Part shown: positions 43,124 to 52,764 of the stretch, in pieces
How positions within the stretch are numbered: position 1 is the first letter of the stretch
Layout of the letters: the number at the start of each line of letters is the position of its first letter
NCBI GenBank assembly: GCA_963710975.1
Contig: CAVQCG010000005.1
Span: 434,001 to 498,000, forward strand
Origin: JBBQXH01 sp963710975
GTDB taxonomy: Bacteria > Actinomycetota > Thermoleophilia > Gaiellales > Gaiellaceae
Reading direction: 5' to 3'
Length of the DNA: 64,000 nt
The notes under the pieces: generated by a model
Database searches by the model: none
What the model was told of the DNA's origin: nothing
The model's input: only the letters and a program-made list of their open reading frames with translations
Made by a program: the position numbers and the translations under genes

Positions 43124-44767
43124 GTGGCTCTGCTCGTCGGGATCGCGTTCATCGCCGGCATGGTCACGGCGATCAGCCCGTGCGTCCTCCCGGTTCTGCC
43201 GATCGTCTTCGCGGGCGGTGCTACGGGCAGCCGCCGGAGGCCGTTCGCCATCGTGGCCGGGCTCGTCGTCAGCTTCACCGCCTTCACACTGGCCGCGACA
43301 GCGCTGCTCTCGGCGCTCGGCCTCCCGGAGGACATCCTCAGGAACATCGCGATCGGGATCGTGCTCCTGATGGGCCTGTCGCTCCTCGTTCCAGCGATCG
43401 GCCGCCTCGTCGAGCGCCCGTTTCAGGCGCTCGGGCGCAGACGGCCGGGAGATGTCGGAGGCGGCTTCCTGCTCGGCATGAGCCTCGGTCTCCTGTTCAC
43501 GCCGTGTGCCGGCCCGATCATCGCTGCCGTCGCGACGGTTGCGGCCACCGAGCATCTCACCGCGTCAGCCGTGATCGTCACCCTCGCGTACGCCCTGGGC
43601 GCAGGCGTCGTCCTGCTCGGGCTTGTGCTCGCCGCGCGACGCGGCCTGAACCTAGCCCCTGTCCGGCGCCACGCGCCGCTCGTCCGGCAGGTGCTCGGCG
43701 GCGCCATCGTCGCGGTCGCAGTGCTGATGGCACTCGGTCTCGACACGAGGCTCCAGACGAAGGTGCCCGGCTACACGAAGGCGCTCCAGGGGCTCGAGGA
43801 GAGCGCGTCCGCGGCGACGAGGATCGATGGGCTCGTCGGAGGTCAACCGGCCAGGGTGAAGGAGACGGAGGGGCTCGAGGACTTCGGCGTGGCACCCGAG
43901 TTCAAGGGGATCAGCACCTGGTTCAACTCGAAGCCTCTGACGCTCGACTCGCTCCGCGGCAAGGTCGTGCTCGTCGACTTCTGGACGTACTCGTGCATCA
44001 ACTGCCTCCGGACGCTCCCGTACCTGACCCGCTGGGATCAGACGTACCGAAGCGATGGCCTGGTGATCGTCGGCGTGCACACGCCGGAGTTCGCCTTCGA
44101 GCGCGAGCCCGGCAACGTCGGCGCCGCCATCGAGGATCTCGGCATCGAGTACCCCGTCGCGCTCGACCCCGACTTCGGAACCTGGAACGCGTGGGGCAAC
44201 CAGTACTGGCCGGCGGAGTACTTCATCGACAGGACCGGGCACGTCCGCTTCGCGCACTTCGGGGAAGGGGAGTACGAGCAGAAGGAGTCCGTGATCCGCC
44301 GACTGCTGGCGGAACCTGGTCTGCCGGCTCGGGTGTCCGGCCGTGTCGCAGACCAGACCCCCACGGAGCCCCAGACGCCCGAGAGCTACCTCGGCTACGC
44401 CCGGCTCGCGAACATCGTCGGCTCACCGGTGAAGGCCGACGAGGAGAGCGCGTACGAGCTTCCCGGATGGATTCCCAGAGACACCTTCGCGCTCGGTGGT
44501 CGCTGGACCGTGGAGAAGGAACGGGCGGTCGCGGGGGACGGTGCTCGCCTCCGACTGCGCTATCGCGGCCGGCATGCCTACCTCGTTCTCGGCGCAGCCC
44601 ATGGGGGAACTGTCGACGTGATCCTCGACGACCGGCCAACTCGATCGATCCGTGTCACCGGACATCGACTCTACGAGCTTGCGGCCTCACCCGGGCGCTC
44701 GATCTATCACCTGGTCGAGCTCCGGTTCTCGCCCGGTGTCGAGGCCTACGCGTTCACCTTCGGATAG
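43124..44767 (+). CDS. dipZ: DipZ-type fusion: CcdA-like membrane domain plus thioredoxin-like domain
   Basis: A 547-residue fusion. Residues 1-210 are six-helix CcdA-like, with the electron-relay cysteines in ISPCVLPVLPIVF and LFTPCAGPIIAAV. Residues 265-400 are a TlpA/thioredoxin-like domain with the active site DFWTYSCINCLRTLPYL and HTPEFAFERE. Residues 405-547 are a beta-rich C-terminal domain, as in mycobacterial DipZ. The protein passes reducing equivalents across the membrane to extracytoplasmic thiols, for instance in cytochrome c maturation or repair. GTG 43124 is used; no cytochrome c genes are adjacent. Confidence 0.92.
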   Translation: MALLVGIAFIAGMVTAISPCVLPVLPIVFAGGATGSRRRPFAIVAGLVVSFTAFTLAATALLSALGLPEDILRNIAIGIVLLMGLSLLVPAIGRLVERPFQALGRRRPGDVGGGFLLGMSLGLLFTPCAGPIIAAVATVAATEHLTASAVIVTLAYALGAGVVLLGLVLAARRGLNLAPVRRHAPLVRQVLGGAIVAVAVLMALGLDTRLQTKVPGYTKALQGLEESASAATRIDGLVGGQPARVKETEGLEDFGVAPEFKGISTWFNSKPLTLDSLRGKVVLVDFWTYSCINCLRTLPYLTRWDQTYRSDGLVIVGVHTPEFAFEREPGNVGAAIEDLGIEYPVALDPDFGTWNAWGNQYWPAEYFIDRTGHVRFAHFGEGEYEQKESVIRRLLAEPGLPARVSGRVADQTPTEPQTPESYLGYARLANIVGSPVKADEESAYELPGWIPRDTFALGGRWTVEKERAVAGDGARLRLRYRGRHAYLVLGAAHGGTVDVILDDRPTRSIRVTGHRLYELAASPGRSIYHLVELRFSPGVEAYAFTFG

Positions 44768-44873
44768 GCCTGCGGCAATCCGATTCGGCACCCGCTCCGA
44801 ATCACGGTGCGAGGTGGGGCGGCGGTGCGGATGACCCTCGCCGGTCGCATTGCCGTCCCGCCACGCTTACCGG

Positions 44874-44914
44874 CCCTCGCGCGCCGCGTCTCTCTCCCAC
44901 GCGGCCCGCGAGGG
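44874..44914. terminator. GC-rich hairpin between convergent genes
   Basis: CCCTCGCG...CGCGAGGG with inner GCCGCGT...ACGCGGC forms a long stem around the loop CTCTCTCCC. It lies between the DipZ stop and the convergent hydrolase stop (44920), where a shared terminator is expected. It lacks a T-run, so it could only be a weak or factor-assisted terminator. Confidence 0.5.
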
Positions 44915-44919
44915 TTGGA

Positions 44920-45744
44920 TCAGATCGACGTCCAGAACTCGCGCAGAAGCGCGTTGTAGTCGGACGGGAACTCCTGGAACGGCTGGTGACCCGCCTCCGG
45001 GATGACGGTGAGCCGCGATCCGTCGATGCGAGCTGCGATCTCCCGCGAGAAGCGCTCGGGGAGCACGAGATCGAGCTCGCCCACCGTGATCAGCGTGGGC
45101 ACCTGTACGCCGGAGAGACGATCGGCCGAGTCGTGGCGAATCAGCGCCTCGGCCGAGCGCGAAAAGGCGTCGACCGTCTGTGGGTGGGGGCTCTCCGCCG
45201 CAGCCTGGAGCCAGCCGTCCATCGTGCCGTCGTTCCAGATCCGCGGTGCGAAGCACCAGAGGTTGACCGCAAGCAGGAAGTCGGCGATCGAGTCGGCCTT
45301 CTGTGCCGACCAGATCCAGTTGCGGATGACCTCGTGGAGAAACCGATCGCCCCGGCACCACGTCCCGTTCAGGACGAGGCTGCGCACTCGCTCGGGATGC
45401 GCGAGCACGAGCTCCTGTGCGATCGCACCACCCATCGAGGATCCGACGACGTGCGGGCGTTCGAGCCCAAGAGCGTCCATCAAGGCGATCGTGTCGGCCG
45501 CGAAGTCGGCGATCTCGAACGGCCCGTCCGGCGTCGCCGAGCGACCGACTCCCCTGTTGTCGAAGGTCGTCAGGCGATAGGTGGCCTTCAGGCCGTCGAC
45601 CTGGTCGACCCAGCACGCACCCTCGTCAGCGAGGCCCGAGATGAAGAGGACGTCCTCGCCCGAGCCTTCCTGCTCGACCCAGAGGTCGACCCCGTTCGCG
45701 GTGACGACGCTCAGAGCCGCTACCGGACTATCAGCACGTCGCAC
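44920..45744 (-). CDS. Alpha/beta hydrolase
   Basis: A 274-residue alpha/beta hydrolase: DVLFISGLADEGACWVDQVD (oxyanion loop), TTFDNRGVGRSATPDGPFEI, the nucleophile elbow HVVGSSMGGAIAQELVLAHP, TLITVGELDLVLPERFS (acid) and EAGHQPFQEFP (His). The pattern is like 3-oxoadipate enol-lactonases and haloperoxidase-like esterases, but the substrate is unclear. The GTG at 45744 lies 25 bases inside the end of the universal stress protein gene, so the two are coupled. Confidence 0.9.
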   Translation of the reverse strand: MRRADSPVAALSVVTANGVDLWVEQEGSGEDVLFISGLADEGACWVDQVDGLKATYRLTTFDNRGVGRSATPDGPFEIADFAADTIALMDALGLERPHVVGSSMGGAIAQELVLAHPERVRSLVLNGTWCRGDRFLHEVIRNWIWSAQKADSIADFLLAVNLWCFAPRIWNDGTMDGWLQAAAESPHPQTVDAFSRSAEALIRHDSADRLSGVQVPTLITVGELDLVLPERFSREIAARIDGSRLTVIPEAGHQPFQEFPSDYNALLREFWTSI

Positions 45745-46139
45745 TCGGCGTGCTGGGCGACCTTCGTCGAGACCGAGCCGGCGACGAGACGCTTCGTGAA
45801 GCCCTTGCCGTGCGTCCCGACGACGATCAATCCGGCGCCGTGCTCCTTCGCGTCCGCGATGATGATGTCGGCCGGGTCACCGTGCCCCTCGACCATCTGC
45901 ACCGCGACACCGGCGTCAGCGAGCTTTCCGCGCGCCTTCTCGAGGTTCTCGTCGAGCACCTCGGCATCTCCGGGGTCAACCGGGGACACGCCCCCGCGCG
46001 GGTGGGCGCCGGCGACGATCTTCGTCGCGCACACCACTCGGAGCGAGGCTCCCATCGACGTCCCGATCTCCACCGCACGGTCGAGCGCTCGATCCGCGTG
46101 CTCCGACCCGTCGTACCCAACCACGATCGTATCCATCAT
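45720..46139 (-). CDS. Universal stress protein, UspA family
   Basis: A 139-residue single Usp domain: DTIVVGYDGSEHADRALDRA, ADIIIADAKEHGAGLIVVGT, and the ATP-binding motif GTHGKGFTKRLVAGSVSTKV (G-2x-G-9x-G-S). The motif points to the nucleotide-binding branch. It begins the minus-strand unit with the alpha/beta hydrolase. It has a 150-base leader region shared with the end of the beta-lactamase-like gene. Confidence 0.93.
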   Translation of the reverse strand: MMDTIVVGYDGSEHADRALDRAVEIGTSMGASLRVVCATKIVAGAHPRGGVSPVDPGDAEVLDENLEKARGKLADAGVAVQMVEGHGDPADIIIADAKEHGAGLIVVGTHGKGFTKRLVAGSVSTKVAQHAECDVLIVR

Positions 46140-46288
46140 CAGCTCCTTTGTCTGCGAGCGGGGAAATGTCCGATCGACCCTTCCAGAGCGTCGCCCTTGG
46201 GCCGGAGAGTCGCATCGGGGAAGAGCAGCGTCAAGGCTTCGGGAAACTACGGAACAATCGCGCTCCGGTCAAGGAGCCTGGGGCAGCG

Positions 46289-47179
46289 CTACGTGTCGAG
46301 CCCGAGGATACGAGCGCAGATCGCCGCCGAGCATTCTGCGACGGCGAGCGCACCCTCGACGTCGACAGTCTCCCGCCGGTCGCTCGAGCAGTCCGTGAAC
46401 ACCGCAAGCGCGAGCGTGCCCTTCTCGGCATGCGTGACGAGGCCCACATCGGCCCGGATCCCGTCGAGCTCGCCGCTCTTCGAGCCGACGCGAAGCACCT
46501 GCTTCCGCCCGTGATACTGCGCGTAGGGGTTCCAGCCCAGCCACCGAGGCAGCTGATCCTGAAAGTGCTGCCGCTCGAGGACTCCACGGAGGTTGGCACA
46601 GAGATCGCGGCTCAGGATCTCGTCCCGGGCGAGTGCCGTGAGAAGCCTCGTCTGCTCGCGCGGCGTCGACACGCCCATGCCCCCTGCGAGGTCGTGCGTG
46701 ATCCGCGAGAAATCGACAAGGCCGCCGAGCCTCGTCTGTTCGAGCCCGAGACGTTCGATCGACGCGTTGACCGCCTCCGGCCCTCCGCAGCGCTCGATCA
46801 CGGCGTTCGTCGCGACGTTGTCCGACACCGTGATCATGAGCTCGATCGCGTCGCGGAGAGAGAGCCTGTCGAGGTCGAGCTGCTTGAGGACACCGCCTCC
46901 GGCAACCCGGCCGGCGCGCGGGGGCAGGAGCAACGGATCGTCGAGCGCGGCGAGGCCTCGCCGCACGAGCTCGAGCGCTGCGCATGCGACGGCGACCTTG
47001 ATCACCGACGCCGTGGGAAACAGCGCGTCCGCCCGAAGCTCGAGCTCCGACCCCGATTCCAGGTGGACGGCGTGATAGCCCAGCCGGCCGGAGAAGGATC
47101 GCTCGAGCGCGCCGATCCGCTCGTCGAACGGGAGCTCCGGCCGGGGCGAGATCGGAACGAGATCGCGGGCGCTCGTCAT
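46289..47179 (-). CDS. Class A beta-lactamase-related serine hydrolase, no signal peptide
   Basis: A 296-residue protein with all three class A motifs: LFPTASVIKVAVACA (SxxK), MITVSDNVATNAVIERCGGP (SDN) and LRVGSKSGELDGIRADVGLV (KSG in place of KTG). The omega-loop Glu region is not obvious; the segment ITHDLAGGMGVSTPREQTRL follows directly, so a true antibiotic-degrading role is uncertain. No export signal is present at ATG 47179, unlike typical lactamases. It is the last gene after four SDR genes, 2 bases downstream, so it is likely part of that transcription unit. Some such proteins act on D-amino-acid or ester substrates instead. Confidence 0.87.
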   Translation of the reverse strand: MTSARDLVPISPRPELPFDERIGALERSFSGRLGYHAVHLESGSELELRADALFPTASVIKVAVACAALELVRRGLAALDDPLLLPPRAGRVAGGGVLKQLDLDRLSLRDAIELMITVSDNVATNAVIERCGGPEAVNASIERLGLEQTRLGGLVDFSRITHDLAGGMGVSTPREQTRLLTALARDEILSRDLCANLRGVLERQHFQDQLPRWLGWNPYAQYHGRKQVLRVGSKSGELDGIRADVGLVTHAEKGTLALAVFTDCSSDRRETVDVEGALAVAECSAAICARILGLDT

Positions 47180-47181
47180 CG

Positions 47182-47973
47182 CTACACCGACGTGTAGCCG
47201 CCGTCGACGGGAAGAGCGATGCCGGTGACAAACGCGGCGTCGGCCGAGGCGAGGAAGAAGGCCGCTCCCGCGATGTCCTCGGGCTCGGCGAGACGACCGA
47301 GAGGATGGGCGGCTACGGCCCGCTCGAGAAGATCGGGCGTCCCCTGCGTCTCTCGGGTCATCGCCGTGCGGACGTACCCAGGGCAGATCGCGTTGACGGT
47401 GATGCCGTGCGATGCGAGCTGCGGCGCAAGCGTTCTGACGAGCTGCATCACCGCGCCTTTCGAGACGTTGTACGCGACGCCCGAAGGGGTGCCGACGAGC
47501 GACGCGATGGACGCGATCACGATGATCCGGCCGCCCGTTCCCTGACCCACGAGCCGGCGCGCGGCCTCGCGACACGTCCACCACACCCCCGTCTGGTTGA
47601 CGGCCACCGTTCGCTCGTACACATCGAAAGGCTCGTCAGGCAGGTCGTAGACGCCGAGGTTGACCCCCGCGTTGGCCACGGCCACGTCGAGGCGCCCGAA
47701 ACGGCCGAACGCACTCTCGACGGCGGCCGTGACATCGTCACCGTCGGTCACGTCGCAACGGGAGAACGAGGCGCTGCCGCCCTCGCGCTCGATCAGCTCG
47801 TGCGTCGGAAGCGCAGGCTCCGCGTTGCCGACCGAATCCGGATCCTCCCGGATGTCGGCGCATACGACCGCCGCGCCCTCACGGGCGTAGCGAAGCGCGA
47901 TCGCGCGACCGTTCCCGCTCGCCGCACCGGTGACGAACGCGACCGCGCCCTCGAGACGTCGCTCGACGCTCAC
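47182..47973 (-). CDS. Short-chain dehydrogenase/reductase, array copy 4
   Basis: A 263-residue SDR: GAVAFVTGAASGNGRAIALR (cofactor loop with Asn replacing Ile), CADIRED (Asp for NAD), VANAGVNLG, IASIASLVGTPSGVAYNVSK (Ser, Tyr, Lys), and GITVNAICPGYVRTAM. The GTG at 47973 overlaps the preceding SDR stop (GTGA). It carries a longer loop after strand 2 (residues 45-62), as in glucose/carveol-type SDRs. It is the last of four consecutive SDR genes. Confidence 0.88.
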   Translation of the reverse strand: MSVERRLEGAVAFVTGAASGNGRAIALRYAREGAAVVCADIREDPDSVGNAEPALPTHELIEREGGSASFSRCDVTDGDDVTAAVESAFGRFGRLDVAVANAGVNLGVYDLPDEPFDVYERTVAVNQTGVWWTCREAARRLVGQGTGGRIIVIASIASLVGTPSGVAYNVSKGAVMQLVRTLAPQLASHGITVNAICPGYVRTAMTRETQGTPDLLERAVAAHPLGRLAEPEDIAGAAFFLASADAAFVTGIALPVDGGYTSV

Positions 47974-48719
47974 GTGCACTCGCCGCCGTCGACGACGACC
48001 GTTGCTCCGGAGACGAACGACGCCCGATCGGAGGCGAGAAAGGCGAGAACCTGCGCCACCTCGGCGGGCTCGCCGGGACGCCCGAGCGGAACGTCGTCGA
48101 CCAGGTTTCGGCCGGCGGCCTCCGCGAGCGCGGCATGCATCTCGGTGTCGATCAATCCGGGAGCGACGGCATTGACCCGGACACCTTCGCCGGCCAGCTC
48201 CTGCGCGAGCGACTCGACGAGCCCGATGACGCCGAACTTCGAGGCACAGTAGGTGCCCAGCCGTGGGTATCCATGCCTCCCTGCCTGCGACGAGACTGCG
48301 AGGATGACCCCGCCGCCCTGATCGCGGAACCGTCGCGCAGCCGTGCGGAGGCACAGGAAGACGCCGACGAGGTTGACGTCGATCGTCCGGCGAAACGCCG
48401 CGAGATCCTCGTCGACCAGCGGCCGTATGCGCAGCACGCCGGCGTTCGCGACCAGCGTGTCGAGCCCGCCGAGCCGCGTTGCTGCTTCGGCGACCCCGCG
48501 CTCGACCGCGTCCTCGTCGGTGACGTCGAACGGCACAGCGACCGCGGTATGGCCGCGCGCCGAAAGCTCCGCGGCAAGCCGCTCGACGTCGTCGGCGAGG
48601 AGATCGGAGACGGCCACCGCGGCGCCGTCTTCGCAGTATCGCTCGGCCGTTGCCCGACCGATCCCGCGAGCTGCACCGGTGACGAGCGCCCGGCGACCTG
48701 CGAGCAGACCCGGCGTCAT
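47970..48719 (-). CDS. Short-chain dehydrogenase/reductase, array copy 3
   Basis: A 249-residue SDR: RRALVTGAARGIGRATAERY, VANAGVLRIRPLVDEDLAAF, AVSSQAGRHGYPRLGTYCAS (with YCASK), and GVRVNAVAPGLIDTEM. Closest in style to 3-oxoacyl-ACP-reductase-like sugar dehydrogenases. ATG 48719 overlaps the preceding SDR's TGA (ATGA). Confidence 0.88.
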   Translation of the reverse strand: MTPGLLAGRRALVTGAARGIGRATAERYCEDGAAVAVSDLLADDVERLAAELSARGHTAVAVPFDVTDEDAVERGVAEAATRLGGLDTLVANAGVLRIRPLVDEDLAAFRRTIDVNLVGVFLCLRTAARRFRDQGGGVILAVSSQAGRHGYPRLGTYCASKFGVIGLVESLAQELAGEGVRVNAVAPGLIDTEMHAALAEAAGRNLVDDVPLGRPGEPAEVAQVLAFLASDRASFVSGATVVVDGGECT

Positions 48720-49489
48720 GCAGACCGGGTGTGGGCGCTCATCGTCGCGCCCATCGCGCCGTCGATCCTGCAGCGTCGCGCCGGTCATGTGGGACGACTC
48801 GTCGGACGCGAGCCAGGCGACGAGCGACGCCACGTCCTCTCCGGTTCCGAACCGGCCGGATGGGGGAAGCGTCCATGCCTCCGGGTTCTCGGCATGGTCG
48901 GCGTGGCCCGCCGGAGTTGCCTGGATGCCCGGCACGACGTCACCCGGGCAGACGGCGTTCGCCCGGATCCCGAACGGCGCGCCCTCGGCCGCGAAGAGCT
49001 CCGAGACTGCGACGACCCCGCCTTCGTCACAGAGTAGGCCGGGATCTCGTGCACACCCCGAATCCCCGCATCGGAGGCCATGTGGATCATCGATCCGCCA
49101 CCGCCGGCGCGCATCGGCTCGAACGACGCGCGCGAGATGCGGAACAGCGACGTCAGGTTGACCTCGATGAGCTCCAGGAACACAGGCTCGGGCGTCGCCT
49201 CGATCGAGTCGCCGAAGACGATGCCGGCGTTCGCGACGAGGACATCGAGGCGGCCGCCGCCGATGCGGAGCGTCTCGGGGACGACGAGGTCGGAGGCGGC
49301 TCGATCGCTCGAATCGCACGGGATGAAGGTTGCTCCGGTGGCCTCCGCGACCGCCTCTCCTCGCTCCTGGTTGCGACCCGTGAAGACGACGGTCATCCCC
49401 TCGGCGCGGAGCCGCTCGACGCACGACTTCCCGATCCCCGAGGTTCCTCCGGTGACCAGCGCAACGCGACCTGCAAGCTCGTAGGTCAA
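48716..49489 (-). pseudogene. Short-chain dehydrogenase/reductase, array copy 2, two frameshifts
   Basis: The TTG at 49489 overlaps the stop of copy 1 (TTGA) and starts TYELAGRVALVTGGTSGIG. IPAYSVTKAG (Tyr-Lys) ends the first frame near 49015. A shift gives VVAVSELFAAEGAPFGIRAN and GDVVPGIQATPAGHADHAEN. A second shift near 48772, after SSHMTGATLQ, restores DGAMGATMSAHTRSA and a TGA at 48716-48718. All SDR motifs are present, so the gene reads as functional apart from two single-base indels. Confidence 0.75.
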
Positions 49490-50250
49490 TTCAGGATCAG
49501 GCTCGCTCTGACGGCGGCTCGCATCCCGCCGTCGACCAGCAGGATCGCGCCGTTGCAGAAGGTTGAGTCGGGCGAGACGAAGAACGCGACGGCACCGGCG
49601 ACGTCGGCACCCGTCCCGATTCTTCCGACCGGCGGCAGCAGCCAGCCCGGCGGTGTCGCCGAACTCCTCGCGCCCCGCGACCGTGGTCACCATTCCCGGC
49701 GCCGTGTCGCCCGGGCAGACCGCGTTGACACGGATGCCGTCCTTGCCGGCCTCCATTCCGAGCATCTGCACGAGCATGTTCAGGCAGCGCTTCGAGACCG
49801 AGTAGGCGCCGATCGGTACCTCGGGCCACACGCCCGCGTCCGAAGATATGGCGACGATCGAGCCCCCGCCGGACGCACGCAAGTGGGGCAGGCAGGCGAC
49901 CGAGTACCGGTACGGGGCGACGAGGTTCGTGTCCATGACCGCGTCCCAGGCCTCGTCCGATGTCTCGGAGAGCGGAGCCTCGTGGAGCACCCCGGCGTTC
50001 AGGACGAGCGCATCGAGACCACCGAGCACCTCGATCGCCTCGACGACCGACCGGGCGATCGCCTCGGGATCGCAGACATCGGCCTGCACGAACGACGCGC
50101 CGGTCTCGTCTGCGACGCTCGCCCCCCGGGCCGGATCGCGCCCCGTGAACACGATCCGCGCCCCCTCCGACGCAAGCCTCCTGACCACCTCGGCACCGAT
50201 TCCAGAGGTTCCGCCGGTCACGAGCACGCGAAATCGTCGAGGCGAGGCAT
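49486..50250 (-). pseudogene. Short-chain dehydrogenase/reductase, array copy 1, two single-base disruptions
   Basis: ATG 50250 gives MPRLDDF, then one missing base near 50234 joins it to RVLVTGGTSGIGAEVVRRLA. NAGVLHEAP, SSDAGVWPEVPIGAYSVSK and GIRVNAVCPGDTAPGM follow. Near 49647 an extra G in a GGG run shifts the frame; the restored frame ends RIGTGADVAGAVAFFVSPDS and then NGAILLVDGGMRAA with TGA at 49486-49488. Net length is 255 codons, a normal SDR. Without the repair the frame runs on into copy 2, which would be a false fusion. Confidence 0.75.
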
Positions 50251-50349
50251 GTGGCGCGCGATTATCCCAGGTTCTCCAAAGGACCGAGGCCCCTTGTAAA
50301 GCATCCGTCGAGCGCAGTAACCTACTGGCCTTCATCGAAAGGGGGACGC

Positions 50350-51985
50350 ATGGAAGCGGGTAGTGCAGCGCCAAGTACCGGATCCGGCGTAGCCGGAAGC
50401 ACCGAACTCGCAAGGAACGCTCTCGGGCTACCGGCCATTCTGTTCTGCATCGTGACCGGATCGGCGCCGCTTGCGGCAATGATGTTCAACGACCCGCTGT
50501 CTGGCTACGGCATCGGGATCTCGGTGCCGGCGGCGTTCTGGCTCTCGACGATCGCCTTCACCCTCTTCTCGGTCGGCTACGTCGAGATGGCCCGCCGCAA
50601 GACGACGGCGGGAGGCATCTACTCCTACATGGCGTACGGCTTCGGCCGGATCGTCGGCCTCGGGGCCGCGTTCGGCATCGCGGCCGCCTACATCCTGTTC
50701 GCCGCAGGCGTCAACGGGGTGACGTCGTACTTCGCCCAGACGAGCATCCTCAACCTGTCCGGCGGATTCGACATGGACTGGCGCATCTACGCGTTCTGCT
50801 TCATCGCGCTGATGTTCCTGGTCACGTACTTCCACGTCGAGATCGTGGCCCGGATCCTCGGGGTCTTGCTGATCGGCGAGATCATCATCCTGATGATCTT
50901 CTCGTTCGCCGTCGTCGTGAAGGGCGGCGGGCCGGATGGCATCGTCTGGCAGGCGCTCAATCCGGCCGGGCTCTTCAGCGGCGGGGAGGGCGTGGACGGG
51001 GCGGCTGCCGTCTTCGGCGTCGGAGCGGCCGGCATTGGCTTCTTCGCCGCGTTCTGGTCGTGGGTCGGCTTCGAGATGGCCCCGAACTACGCCGAGGAGT
51101 CGCGCAATCCGAAGAAGATGATGGCCTACGCGATCTACATCTCGTGCATCGGCCTCGGCATCCTCTACACGTTCTGGTCGTGGATGATCATCAGCGCGTA
51201 CGGGACGTCGAAGGACCAGTGGGTCTGGGCCATCGCCACGCAGTACGGTGCAGCCGGTGACAACCCGGCGGTTTCGCCCGGCAACGGCCTTCCGACCGGC
51301 GACTACGCAAGCGTCTTCTATCCGGCCGCTCAGGAGTTCGCAGGGATCGGAATCGCGAACTGCTTCAAGGTGCTGATCATCACCGGCTCGTTCGCCTGCG
51401 CGCTCGCGTTCTGGCAGACGTCCAACCGCTACATCTTCGCGATGGGCCGGGAGGGCATCATCCCGCGTGTCTTCGGCCGGACGCACGCAACGCACAAGAG
51501 CCCGTTCGTCGCGACGGTCTTCGTCGGCCTGATGGTCGTCATGATCACCTGCGCTCTTCGCGACCGGCGCCGTCGGCGGCGGCCAGCGAGCCGCAGCCGG
51601 ATACACGGAGGCGAACCCGCTGACGGCGATCCTGCAGCTCGGGACGTGGATCCCCTTCCAGGGCAACTCGCTGCTGTTCCCGCTGATGGCGCTCGTCTGC
51701 CTCTCGATCCTCGTCTACTTCCTCCGCGAGGGGAGGGACGGCTTCCACTGGTGGAAGACGTTCCTGGCCCCGCTCCTCGGGTTCGCGGCGATCTCGTTCG
51801 CGTTCTATCTGATGATGAAGAACCGGGCGGGGATCACCTTCGGCGCCTACGAAGGATGGGTCAAGTACGTCCCGATCATCTCGCTCTTGATCTTCCTCGC
51901 CGGCTGTGCCCTTGCGGTCGGATACCGCCTCTGGGCGAGGAAGCGCTACGACGAAGTTGGGAAGTTCCTGCACGAGGAGGCCTGA
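50350..51985 (+). CDS. APC-family amino acid permease, one frameshift
   Basis: About 544 residues with about 12 hydrophobic helices. The first helix region (LPAILFCIVTGSAPLAAMMF) and the later SWVGFEMAPNYAEESRNPKK, a conserved APC motif before helix 6, identify the superfamily. Importers of amino acids or amines are usual in it. The frame shifts near 51553: before it MVVMITCA, after it GYTEANPLTAILQLGTWIPF and YFLREGRDGFHWWKTFLAPL to TGA at 51983-51985. ATG 50350 has GGGGGA 4 bases upstream. It is divergent from the four-SDR array with 100 bases between them and may import the substrate they act on. Confidence 0.88.
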
Positions 51986-52062
51986 AGGTCACACAGCTCC
52001 ATGGGTAGTCGTAGGGGTCGGGCAGTGCCCGGCCCCTACGTGTCTCTGAGACGGGAGGGATC

Positions 52063-52740
52063 ATGCTCCTGACCGAGGTCCCAGATGACTTCATCGGACG
52101 GGGGTTCGCCCCGGCCCAGACCGCCGCAGGCTTCGGCATCTCGCTCGACGTCGCGGAGCCCTGGGGCGGTGGTCGAGTCGAGGGCAGGGTCGAACGACGA
52201 GGAGACAAGCACGACGAGTCCTCAATCGCCGTCTCGCTCCGCTGCCTGGCGGCCTGGCTCGACGTCGCACCGCAGCTCGTCGGCCAGAAGAGCTTCCTGA
52301 GCGTCACGTCCTACTGGGACATCCGTACCCGCCATCTTCCGGTCTGGCTCGACGAGCTTGCCTGGTCGGACACGATCGATGTCGGGAGCCTCGCCGAGGC
52401 CAACTGGCGGCAGTTCGGCTTCTCGATCCCGCCGGAGCTACCGCGGGCATTCGAGGGATCGTTCGTCTCCTTCCGCTGGCGCGTCGTTGCGACCCGCCGT
52501 CGCCGGGTCGGCCACGCCGAGGCGTCTGTGCCGATGATCCTCCGCGAGCGGCAGACCATCCCCTGCCTGCGCATCGAGACGAGCCCGCTCGGCACGTGGC
52601 GCCTGCTCGAATGGAAGTCAGAAGGCGAGCATGATGGTGCGGTCTGGGAGTGCGATGTCCGGTATGAGGATCGCCGCTCCGAAGACGCACCACTTCCCGG
52701 CGAGACCCAGGAGCAGGAGGTCTCACGCCGGCGGCGCTGA
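52063..52740 (+). CDS. Conserved hypothetical protein, possible arrestin-like beta sandwich
   Basis: A 225-residue protein, largely beta. Segments such as YWDIRTRHLPVWLDEL and RAFEGSFVSFRWRVVATRRR look like the core strands of arrestin/SpoOM-type folds, in which a ligand stretch is followed by an FEGSFVSFRW strand. The match is by eye and weak. There is no export signal. ATG 52063 follows a transcription gap after the permease. The next gene starts 25 bases later on the same strand. Confidence 0.5.
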   Translation: MLLTEVPDDFIGRGFAPAQTAAGFGISLDVAEPWGGGRVEGRVERRGDKHDESSIAVSLRCLAAWLDVAPQLVGQKSFLSVTSYWDIRTRHLPVWLDELAWSDTIDVGSLAEANWRQFGFSIPPELPRAFEGSFVSFRWRVVATRRRRVGHAEASVPMILRERQTIPCLRIETSPLGTWRLLEWKSEGEHDGAVWECDVRYEDRRSEDAPLPGETQEQEVSRRRR

Positions 52741-52764
52741 CGGGTTCCGTATGATCGGCGCCTC

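Noticed and set aside
42787..46398. A 1203-codon open frame on the plus strand
   Set aside because: It runs in another frame across the GntR-downstream gene, DipZ and the convergent hydrolase and stress protein. The product is Arg/Pro-rich without any motif, as expected of a shadow in GC-rich DNA.
48785..50479. An apparent fusion of two SDR domains in one long reading frame
   Set aside because: The join depends on an extra G in a GGG run near 49647. In the repaired frame copy 1 ends normally at 49486 with a TTGA overlap to copy 2.
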